Shown here piece by piece: positions 43,284 to 50,343 of a DNA stretch of 64,000 nucleotides. The position numbers were made by a program, and so were the translations under genes. The notes under the pieces are model-generated. The model had not been told where the DNA came from, did not search any database, and was given only the letters and a program-made list of their open reading frames with translations. Numbering within the stretch: the first letter of the stretch is position 1; each line of letters begins with the position of its first letter. Origin of the DNA: Malaciobacter pacificus (GTDB lineage: Bacteria > Campylobacterota > Campylobacteria > Campylobacterales > Arcobacteraceae); contig NZ_CP035928.1 of the NCBI RefSeq assembly GCF_004214795.1, forward strand, positions 1,178,001-1,242,000, read 5' to 3'.

Positions 43284-45673
43284 TATTCTTCCTTCCATAA
43301 AAGTTCAACTTTTATATCATAAATATCATTTCTTCTTGGTTTTATAAATATCTCTTCAATTTCATAGTTTTTTATTTGATAGTTTTCATTAATTTGCTCA
43401 ATCTCTTTTTCTAGCTCTTTTTGTAAATCAGAAATTTCATTTTGAACATCATTTATCTCTTCTTGAACATATTTTATATCATTTCTTTCTTTTATGACTT
43501 TTCCAGCTTTTCTTGCACTTGTAGCAACTTTTCCTATATTTGTTTTAGAAACTATTGATTTACCAAAGAATGCTCCTAAAAGTGATGTTCCAATTGCTAT
43601 TAGAGTATCTGTAGTTGTTGCACTTGCTTGTGCTTCTTCTTTCTCTAATTTGTCATATAAAGATTCAAGTTTTTTTTCTAATCTATCTTCTTGTTTTTCA
43701 AATTTTTCTTGTAGTTTTTCTACATCTTCATCAATTGCTTCATTTAATCTATCTTGTAATCTGATTTTAAAATCTTCTAAACTTTCATCTTGTTTTGAAA
43801 TAAGTTTTAATTTACTATTTGAGAATAGAGTTAACTTTTTGTTTCTATAAATAAAATTATCAAACTCTTTTTCAATAGCTTTTATCTCTTTATCATTTTG
43901 AATAAAAGTAGGAATATCATAATAGTTAGTATTTATTCTCTCTTTTGTTTCAAGCTTAACTTCATCAAAAGTCTCAATCTCTTCAAAGTCGATTTGTGAA
44001 ACTTTTCTATTTAAGTATAGTTTATATTTAAACTCTTCTTTTTTATCTATATTTTTTGAACTATTTACAAAGTGTACATCACAAGAAAATGCTAAATAAG
44101 GTTGTAAATAGTAACTATCACTTTGAGATATATAAGAGTATTTTTCTTCTAAGTTATTTGCAATTATTGGTTTAATATTTTTTTGCTCAGTTTGTTTTGG
44201 TACATCTCTTTTCACTTCATTTTTTTCTTGAAGATTATTTGAACTATGAGTTATAAATGATTTTAATTTCTCAATCTTTTCACTCATAAGTTTTTTAATA
44301 TCATCTTTTGAAATTGGACCTTTTAAATATGAAAGTACCCATCTTGTCTGGAAAACTTTTATACCGTCTTCATTTATATTTTTCATAATAAATGTTCTCT
44401 TGTCTAAATTAGAGATTAATTTTGCGATTGAGTTTTTATCAATTCCTTCTTCATTGGCTGAACTTAATCCATCAATAACTTTTTCAATATCTTGTTTAGT
44501 TTGTAATCTTCCTATAAACCATGTACCAATATTTGATAAACCTTTATAATCAATATCAACTGGGTTTTGAGTAGATAAAATAACTCCAACTCCAAAAGAC
44601 CTAGCTTGTTTTAAAAGTGTAAGCATAGGTTGTTTTGAAGGAGGGTTTGCATTTGGAGGGAAGTAACCAAAAATTTCATCCATGTAAAGTAGGGCTTTTA
44701 ATGAACTTGTTCCTTCTTGTCTTCTCATCCATGAAACCATTTGATTTAAAAGTAGTGAAACAAAAAACATTCTTTGAGTATCATTTAAATGAGCAATTGA
44801 AAAAATTGAAACTTTTGCCTTACCATTTTCATCATATAAAAGATTTGAAATATCTAAAGCTTGCCCCTCAATCCATTGTTTAAATGAAGGATTAGCAATA
44901 ATAGTGTTTAACTTTAATGCTAATTTTAATCTATCATCTTGAGCAAAGAAAGTCTCTAAATCAAAAATACCAACTTTTGCAAAAGGTGGAGTAACAATAA
45001 GTGTAATAAGTTCTTCTAAACTTAAATCTTTTCCTTGAGTATAGTAGTTCATAAAAATAGAAGAGATTAATATAGCCTCTTTTGAAGAAGTGTCATTTTT
45101 AGCATCTATTAATGAAAGTATAGATGAAACTGTAGAGTTTACAAGTGAAACTAATAAGTCATGGTCTTGTAATACTTCATTTGAAGGTGCTTTAAATGTA
45201 GATAAAATTGATATTTGAACACCTGCACTACTACCTGGAGTATAAATAGTAAAATCAGCACTATCTTTTAATTTTTGAATTCTATCACTACTTTGATAGT
45301 CTCCTTTTATTCCTTTTTCCCAAAGTTCAGCAGTTTTTTTTGCTTCTTCTTCTAATGTAATACCATTGTTAATTGCATCTTGTGGATCAATCCAAGGCTT
45401 AAAATCACTTCCTTTTAAATTGGGAAATGTAAGTAAAAGGTTTCCCATATCACCTTTTGGGTCAATAATTATTGAAGGTATATTATCAATAGCAGCTTCT
45501 TCAAGTAATGAAATACCAAGTCCTGTTTTACCACTTCCTGTCATACCAATAATAGCTGCATGAGTTCTTAAATGTTTGTTTTTATATACTAATGGTATTG
45601 ATGTATTTTCATCAATTTTCTCTTTTCCTATGTAAAATAGTTTTAACTTTTCATAATCAAAAGTACTACTCAT
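43283..45673 (-). CDS. HerA-type ATPase/helicase-like protein with coiled-coil tail
   Basis: This 796-residue protein has an ATPase core of the HerA/FtsK superfamily: Walker A GMTGSGKTG (about 43-51), IIIDPKGDMGNLL, Walker B ALLYMDEIFGYFP, LLKQARSFGVGVILSTQNPVD and an arginine-rich GTWFIGRLQ sensor region. After about residue 470 comes a separate domain, then a long coiled coil (about 610-770) interrupted by a hydrophobic segment (TTTDTLIAIGTSLLGAFFGKSIV). Related bacterial proteins are annotated as DUF853-like or 'ATP-binding' and may move DNA or remodel a complex. No NurA nuclease gene is beside it. Translation is coupled to the HugZ-like gene by TAATG. Confidence 0.82.
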   Translation of the reverse strand: MSSTFDYEKLKLFYIGKEKIDENTSIPLVYKNKHLRTHAAIIGMTGSGKTGLGISLLEEAAIDNIPSIIIDPKGDMGNLLLTFPNLKGSDFKPWIDPQDAINNGITLEEEAKKTAELWEKGIKGDYQSSDRIQKLKDSADFTIYTPGSSAGVQISILSTFKAPSNEVLQDHDLLVSLVNSTVSSILSLIDAKNDTSSKEAILISSIFMNYYTQGKDLSLEELITLIVTPPFAKVGIFDLETFFAQDDRLKLALKLNTIIANPSFKQWIEGQALDISNLLYDENGKAKVSIFSIAHLNDTQRMFFVSLLLNQMVSWMRRQEGTSSLKALLYMDEIFGYFPPNANPPSKQPMLTLLKQARSFGVGVILSTQNPVDIDYKGLSNIGTWFIGRLQTKQDIEKVIDGLSSANEEGIDKNSIAKLISNLDKRTFIMKNINEDGIKVFQTRWVLSYLKGPISKDDIKKLMSEKIEKLKSFITHSSNNLQEKNEVKRDVPKQTEQKNIKPIIANNLEEKYSYISQSDSYYLQPYLAFSCDVHFVNSSKNIDKKEEFKYKLYLNRKVSQIDFEEIETFDEVKLETKERINTNYYDIPTFIQNDKEIKAIEKEFDNFIYRNKKLTLFSNSKLKLISKQDESLEDFKIRLQDRLNEAIDEDVEKLQEKFEKQEDRLEKKLESLYDKLEKEEAQASATTTDTLIAIGTSLLGAFFGKSIVSKTNIGKVATSARKAGKVIKERNDIKYVQEEINDVQNEISDLQKELEKEIEQINENYQIKNYEIEEIFIKPRRNDIYDIKVELLWKEE

Positions 45674-45710
45674 AATAAACCTTTTGTGATATTAAATTTT
45701 AGATTATAGC

Positions 45711-45743
45711 AAAAAAAAAGTGAATGCCTAAAAGACATTCACT
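45711..45743 (-). terminator. Rho-independent terminator of the DUF1508 gene
   Basis: On the minus strand AGTGAATG, a 9-base loop and CATTCACT form an 8-bp stem followed by T9. It is placed 24 bp after the DUF1508 stop and separates that gene from the ATPase gene. Confidence 0.88.
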
Positions 45744-45767
45744 CTTGAACTAATAGTTAGTATAAAA

Positions 45768-46094
45768 TTATTCTTCAATAATCTCAGCACTTTCACTATC
45801 TACTTTTAATTCTGCAATAGCAGCTGTTCTATCAGCTTCTGTATCAAATAATGCACTTGTTCCTACAATTTGACCATTTGTTGATTTAATGTTGAAAAAA
45901 GGTTTTCCATTAGATGACTCTTTTAACTCATATCTTGAATCTTCTAAACAATTTTTCTTAACTGATTCAATACCATTTTTAGCACTTGCTTTTTGAGCAT
46001 AGTTTTCACTTTTAACTATAGTTTTACCTTCTGCATTTAAAAAAACAAATGAAAATGGCTCTTTAGCATCACTTTTTCTTAATTTAATTGTCAT
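45768..46094 (-). CDS. DUF1508 (YegP-like) small protein
   Basis: This 108-residue protein has two copies of the YegP beta-beta-alpha unit: FSFVFLNAEGKTIVKSENYAQKASAKNGIESVKKNC, then KPFFNIKSTNGQIVGTSALFDTEADRTAAIAEL. DUF1508 proteins are small, highly expressed cytoplasmic proteins of unknown function. A strong terminator follows and a good ribosome site (AAGGAA) precedes the start, suggesting an independently expressed gene. Confidence 0.92.
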   Translation of the reverse strand: MTIKLRKSDAKEPFSFVFLNAEGKTIVKSENYAQKASAKNGIESVKKNCLEDSRYELKESSNGKPFFNIKSTNGQIVGTSALFDTEADRTAAIAELKVDSESAEIIEE

Positions 46095-46225
46095 CTTAAT
46101 TCCTTATAAATAGATTTATAAATATTCTATTTAAAAATAATTTAAAAATTTCTTATTTTATATGTATCTGAAAAATTTATTTGTTAGAAAATATATAGAA
46201 AATTAATTCTATATATTTTTCAGTA

Positions 46226-46987
46226 TTAGTGTAGAATAGTTCTAGCGTTAATTTCTTGAATAGGTCTATTATTTTTAGGCATTACTTTTGTAAAATCATC
46301 TAATTGACTTTTTGATATTTTAACTGCATTTTTTAATACAAACCATTTTACTCCTTCATTACAAGGAGGAGTAGTTAAAGATCCATTATATAAATAGTAA
46401 TCTCTATTTTCAGGAAGTATTTCATATCCTGTAACAATAGATTTTACGTTTTCTGTAATAATCTCATCTTCATATTTTTCAGGAAGATTTCTTAATAATT
46501 TATTTAATGTTAAATTATCATTATTACCTTCTTCAAACATTACAGCAATTACTGCAATATTGTCATAAGAATCTGTATGAACTAAGTGAGCCTCCATAGG
46601 ATAACTTTTCCCTTTAATCTGATTTTCACTTGGTGTATGAAAATGAATCTGTTTTAGAGAGTATTTTTTATCACTAATATTGATATAACTTCCATTGTTA
46701 AAGTTAACTTGAACTGAATGTCCATTATTAACAAATGTTTCCGCTTTTGATTCACCTTTTAATCTTAAAGGTAAAAGTTCCGCATCAATAGAATCTGTTA
46801 TATTTATAGGAGATTGATTTTTACCTTCTCCACACATATTATATCTCTCATCAAGGTTTGCCCATTCTTTAGGACCTTTGTCTTCACTATAATCCCAGTG
46901 GGCTAATTTCTTAGGTTCACCTTCACTTAAAAGTAAAGCTACTACAAAAACAATAAAAATAGCTATAATAGTATTTTTTTGACTCAT
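46226..46987 (-). CDS. Alpha-class carbonic anhydrase, exported
   Basis: This 253-residue protein has an N-terminal hydrophobic signal or anchor (about 6-21). The alpha-class core follows: WDYSEDKGPKEWANLDERYNMCGEGKNQSPINI, zinc ligands His115, His117 (QIHFHTPSEN) and His134 (EAHLVH), and YNGSLTTPPCNEGVKWFV. Two cysteines (in NMCGEG and PPCNEG) can form the family disulfide. It interconverts CO2 and bicarbonate in the periplasm. The gene abuts the CNNM gene (stop of that gene directly before this ATG), so the two are co-transcribed. Confidence 0.95.
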   Translation of the reverse strand: MSQKNTIIAIFIVFVVALLLSEGEPKKLAHWDYSEDKGPKEWANLDERYNMCGEGKNQSPINITDSIDAELLPLRLKGESKAETFVNNGHSVQVNFNNGSYINISDKKYSLKQIHFHTPSENQIKGKSYPMEAHLVHTDSYDNIAVIAVMFEEGNNDNLTLNKLLRNLPEKYEDEIITENVKSIVTGYEILPENRDYYLYNGSLTTPPCNEGVKWFVLKNAVKISKSQLDDFTKVMPKNNRPIQEINARTILH

Positions 46988-48031
46988 TTAGTTTCCTTTC
47001 TCTTTTTCTTTTCTTTTTGCTTTCATTTTATTTAAAGCTAGTCTTCTCATGTCTGCAGTTGTATCTGACTCATCCATAATTTCTAAACCTAAAAGTGTTT
47101 CAATACAATCTTCAAGTGTAACAATACCTTCTGTTTGATCATAAGAATCATGAACAATAAACATATGCTCTTTTTTCTGAATGAACATATTTAAAGCTTT
47201 TGAAACAGGAATGTTTTCATGTAAAGAAATTACCGGTTTCATTATGGTTTCAATGCAAACATCATTATCAACAATTGCTTGTTTAAATAGTTTTTTTGTT
47301 AATACAATCCCAACAATATTATCAACACTACCATCATAAATAGGAACTCTTGAAAACTTAAAAGTCCTTTTATCTTCTGTAATATCTTTAATTATTGCAT
47401 CTTTTGGAATAGCATACATTACAGATCTAGGAGTTAAAATATCTTTAACTTTAATGTTGTTTAATGTTAAAGTATTTTCAATAATATCAGACTCTAAGTC
47501 ACCAATTATTCCCTCTTCTTCACTAAGTAAAGTAGAGTGAATTAACTCCTCTCTTGATATTGTATCATTATTTTCTTTACCTATTTTTTTTGTGACAAAT
47601 TGAGTCATAATAATTATTGGATATGTTACGAAAATAAAAAAGTTTATAATTCTTGCTGCATAAGGGGCAAGTTGTTTCCAGTAAACTGCACCTATAGTTT
47701 TAGGAATTATTTCAGCAAAAAATAAAATCATAAAAGTTAGTACAATAGAAACAATCATTACTAAAGTTTTATCACCACCAAAAACATTTTGAGCTTGAAC
47801 ACCAATTGCTGTTGCACCTAAAGTATTTGCAATTGTATTTAATATTAAAATAGAAGCAATAGAACTATCTATGTCTGTCTTTAATTTTTTTAGAAGTTTA
47901 CCAGCTTTAGGATTGTTGTTTTCTAATACTGATATATAAGAAATGTTCGTAGATAATAGAATTGATTCTAAAATTGAACATAAAAACGATGTACCGATAA
48001 CCGCAACAAATAGTAAGATTAAAATTTCCAT
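46988..48031 (-). CDS. CNNM/CBS-domain membrane protein (CorC/HlyC-family relative)
   Basis: This 347-residue protein has an N-terminal CNNM transmembrane domain with about four helices (including NTIANTLGATAIG and FFAEIIPKTIGAVYW), then two CBS domains (LTPRSVMYAIPKDA; TIMKPVISLHENIPVSKALNMFI, ... EGIVTLEDCIETLLG). The C-terminal CorC_HlyC transport-associated domain is absent: the protein ends with a short basic tail. Relatives move or sense Mg2+ or other divalent cations. The leader carries a possible mini-ORF. It is the first gene of a pair with the carbonic anhydrase. Confidence 0.9.
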   Translation of the reverse strand: MEILILLFVAVIGTSFLCSILESILLSTNISYISVLENNNPKAGKLLKKLKTDIDSSIASILILNTIANTLGATAIGVQAQNVFGGDKTLVMIVSIVLTFMILFFAEIIPKTIGAVYWKQLAPYAARIINFFIFVTYPIIIMTQFVTKKIGKENNDTISREELIHSTLLSEEEGIIGDLESDIIENTLTLNNIKVKDILTPRSVMYAIPKDAIIKDITEDKRTFKFSRVPIYDGSVDNIVGIVLTKKLFKQAIVDNDVCIETIMKPVISLHENIPVSKALNMFIQKKEHMFIVHDSYDQTEGIVTLEDCIETLLGLEIMDESDTTADMRRLALNKMKAKRKEKEKGN

Positions 48032-48067
48032 ATTATCTTACCTTTAAATAAACTGCACTTCGGGGAA

Positions 48068-48082
48068 CTATCTTCCAATCAT
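48068..48082 (-). other. Possible 4-codon leader ORF upstream of the CNNM gene
   Basis: A strong ribosome site (AAGGAG) stands 3 bases before an ATG that opens ATG-ATT-GGA-AGA-TAG, ending 36 bp before the CNNM start. The same segment includes a small hairpin, GGAA/TTCC, across the stop codon. It could be a regulatory leader peptide or a chance site; the main gene has its own weaker site (AAAGG). Confidence 0.3.
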
Positions 48083-48156
48083 TACTCCTTGAATTTTTAA
48101 ATTTAATAACTAATAATATCAAATTATACTTAATTTTAAAGTCTTTTTGTAATATT

Positions 48157-48186
48157 TTGACAAAAAACACATTTTTTTTGTATAAT
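48157..48186 (+). promoter_or_regulatory. Consensus sigma-70 promoter of the small FlaG-like gene
   Basis: A perfect TTGACA (48157-48162), an 18-bp T-rich spacer and a perfect TATAAT (48181-48186) lie 40 bp before the start, followed by an AAAGGAG ribosome site at 48214-48220. This is the strongest promoter match I see in the window. Confidence 0.75.
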
Positions 48187-48226
48187 TTTATAAGAGAGGT
48201 TATTTTTTAATTTAAAGGAGTAAGTT

Positions 48227-48580
48227 ATGGAATATGGATTAATACCAACTATTGATCAATACGCAGATAATAAATCTTTAGAAATTCAAAAAATTCAACC
48301 TAGTGAAGAAAGCTCAAAAATCAATTCAAAAGGACAGTTGCAACAACTACAACAAGCTGCAATTGATAAAGAAAAAGAGGTTTCAGAAACTAAAAAGATT
48401 GAATCTCAGGTTCAGGATAATACATTTGAAGTAGTTTTATCGAATACTAATTTTGGTTATAATGATAAATCTAAAGATTTTTATGTGAAAGTTCAAAGAG
48501 GAGATACTGAAAATCAGTATCCAACTGAACAAATGATGAAAATGAAAGCATATATGATGAGTTTAGATACTGCATCATAA
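48227..48580 (+). CDS. Small FlaG-like protein, function unassigned
   Basis: This 117-residue cytoplasmic protein has a disordered, Gln/Lys/Ser-rich N-terminal half and a compact end: EVVLSNTNFGYNDKSKDFYVKVQRGD followed by YPTEQMMKMKAYMM. This layout (variable charged start, then Phe-x-Tyr ... Val-Lys-Val ... Pro-x-Glu-x-Met/Leu) resembles FlaG proteins, which influence flagellar filament length, but no flagellar gene is near and similarity is only in pattern. A consensus promoter and ribosome site suggest strong expression. Confidence 0.6.
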   Translation: MEYGLIPTIDQYADNKSLEIQKIQPSEESSKINSKGQLQQLQQAAIDKEKEVSETKKIESQVQDNTFEVVLSNTNFGYNDKSKDFYVKVQRGDTENQYPTEQMMKMKAYMMSLDTAS

Positions 48581-48594
48581 TATATTGGAAGAAA

Positions 48595-49989
48595 TTATTT
48601 TAAGTCTGATGATACTATAACTTGATTTCTTCCATTTTGCTTTGCATTATACATCGCAATATCTGCTTTTGCTAAAACATCTTTTATTGATGTTTTTTTG
48701 TTAGCTTCACTTACTCCAAAAGATGCTGTTACTTTTCTAATTTTAAAATCGTTTTCTTCAATTAATTTTCTTAATCTTTCAGCAATCAAGTAAGCTTCAT
48801 GTTCTTTTGTGTTTTTACAAATCAATAAAAATTCTTCACCACCCCATCTTCCCAACACATCGTTAGAATTAATATTATTTTTAAGTAATTCAGCAATTTT
48901 TATTAGTACTTTATCTCCTTCAAGATGTCCAAATACATCATTTATTTCTTTAAAATTATCAATATCTAATAGGATTAAAGAGTATTTTTTATTTTGCAAT
49001 TTATTTAAAATTTCGTCAATTTTTCTTCTATTATATAGTTTTGTAAGTGCATCTGTTTTTGAAAGTTCTTCAAGTTGTCTATTGTATCTTTTTAAGTCTT
49101 TTTGTTTAAAAATATAAAAGATTAATAGAATGATTAAAAGTATCAAAGCCTGATAAAAGTATTCGTAGTCTACTAATCTTTTATCAAATTTTACAGTTAG
49201 CCATTGATTTATAAGATTAGCTTTATCCATAGGGGTAATTTGAGCAATATGTTTATTTACAATACTAAGTAATTCAGGATAATCACTTCTTATCATAAAA
49301 GAAATATTAACTCTCTCTTCACTTGTTCCTGAAATTTTTAGATTATAATAACCATTTATAGATATTAAATGCGCAATAACAGGAAGTATATCAATTACAG
49401 CATCAACTTTTCCTGCACTTAATAGTTTCATTGCAACTTCTGTATTTTTTACTTGCACAAAATTAATTTTAGGATATTTTTTTTTCATAATTACGTAAGA
49501 ACTATAGTTTTCACCCACAGCAACTTTTTTCCCTTCTAAAAAAGAACCCTTGGGAATAAATCTTTTATCAAATAGTGTTGCAAATGCAATTGGGAAAGAT
49601 ATATAAGGGGTGGTAAAGTTAGCATACTCTTTTTTCTTCGTATCGTATGTAGTTCCTAATGTTATATCTGCTGTTCTATTTTTAATAGATTCTAAAACTT
49701 CATTCCAATCTTTTGCAATAATTGTTTCTGAATTAATATTAGCTCTTTTAGAGATTAAATTCCAAAAATCTACAGCAATACCAGCAAGTTTTTCTTCCTC
49801 ATTATTCATATTTATAGGTGCCCAAGTTTTTGATGAAATGACTTTTACTCTATTGTTTTCTAAAAAAGTATTCTCTTCCTCACTTAATAATATATAAGAA
49901 GAATCATCTACTATATTATCTTTTCCATTGGCATATATTAAGTTTGTAAATATAAAACAAAAACATATGATTTTAAAAAAAATATTCAT
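48595..49989 (-). CDS. Sensory diguanylate cyclase with one periplasmic substrate-binding domain
   Basis: This 464-residue protein has a signal peptide (about 1-20), one SBP_bac_3-type domain (about 30-265: KTWAPINMNNEEEKLAGIAVDFWNLISKRA ... VAVGENYSSYVIMKKKYP), a membrane helix (about 280-298) and a GGDEF domain with the intact GRWGGEEF signature. It should synthesise cyclic di-GMP when a periplasmic solute binds. It is shorter than, but clearly related to, the cyclase at the left edge. The DUF309 gene lies 8 bp upstream. Confidence 0.92.
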   Translation of the reverse strand: MNIFFKIICFCFIFTNLIYANGKDNIVDDSSYILLSEEENTFLENNRVKVISSKTWAPINMNNEEEKLAGIAVDFWNLISKRANINSETIIAKDWNEVLESIKNRTADITLGTTYDTKKKEYANFTTPYISFPIAFATLFDKRFIPKGSFLEGKKVAVGENYSSYVIMKKKYPKINFVQVKNTEVAMKLLSAGKVDAVIDILPVIAHLISINGYYNLKISGTSEERVNISFMIRSDYPELLSIVNKHIAQITPMDKANLINQWLTVKFDKRLVDYEYFYQALILLIILLIFYIFKQKDLKRYNRQLEELSKTDALTKLYNRRKIDEILNKLQNKKYSLILLDIDNFKEINDVFGHLEGDKVLIKIAELLKNNINSNDVLGRWGGEEFLLICKNTKEHEAYLIAERLRKLIEENDFKIRKVTASFGVSEANKKTSIKDVLAKADIAMYNAKQNGRNQVIVSSDLK

Positions 49990-49997
49990 ACTAACCT

Positions 49998-50339
49998 TTA
50001 TATTTGAGAATTAAGGTTCAATAAAATTTCTTTAGCTTTATAATATTTATCTTTTTCCTCAAAGTTAACTTCATCTAATAAAGGTATGTATTTTATAAAA
50101 GCAGGCCATACTTTATCAAAACCATGAGGTCTTTTTTTTATATGATATAAAGCTAAAGCCGTAGCTCCATTGATTAAACCTTTTAAAACAAGGGCTTTTT
50201 CTTTTTCCCCTTGTTTTTTATACATATTCCAATCATCTTCTAATAATTCATGGGCTTCAACATAGTAGCCATTTTCAATTGCGAATATAAATCTATCTAT
50301 AGCAGTTTTTTGTGTAAAAATTGTATAATCAATCTTCAT
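49998..50339 (-). CDS. DUF309 family protein
   Basis: This 113-residue helical protein has the DUF309 signature FAIENGYYVEAHELLEDDWNMYKKQGEKEKALVLKGLINGATALALYH, with the Glu-Ala-His-Glu core conserved. The family is small, cytoplasmic and uncharacterised. It starts 4 bp after the uvrA stop, and the diguanylate cyclase follows after 8 bp, so all three may share a transcript. Confidence 0.88.
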   Translation of the reverse strand: MKIDYTIFTQKTAIDRFIFAIENGYYVEAHELLEDDWNMYKKQGEKEKALVLKGLINGATALALYHIKKRPHGFDKVWPAFIKYIPLLDEVNFEEKDKYYKAKEILLNLNSQI

Positions 50340-50343
50340 ATGG

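Noticed and set aside
43494-43850. A 118-codon open frame on the plus strand, rich in Ser, Phe and Leu
   Set aside because: It is antisense to the coiled-coil part of the HerA-like ATPase; Glu/Lys-rich coding gives such Ser/Phe/Leu-rich shadows.
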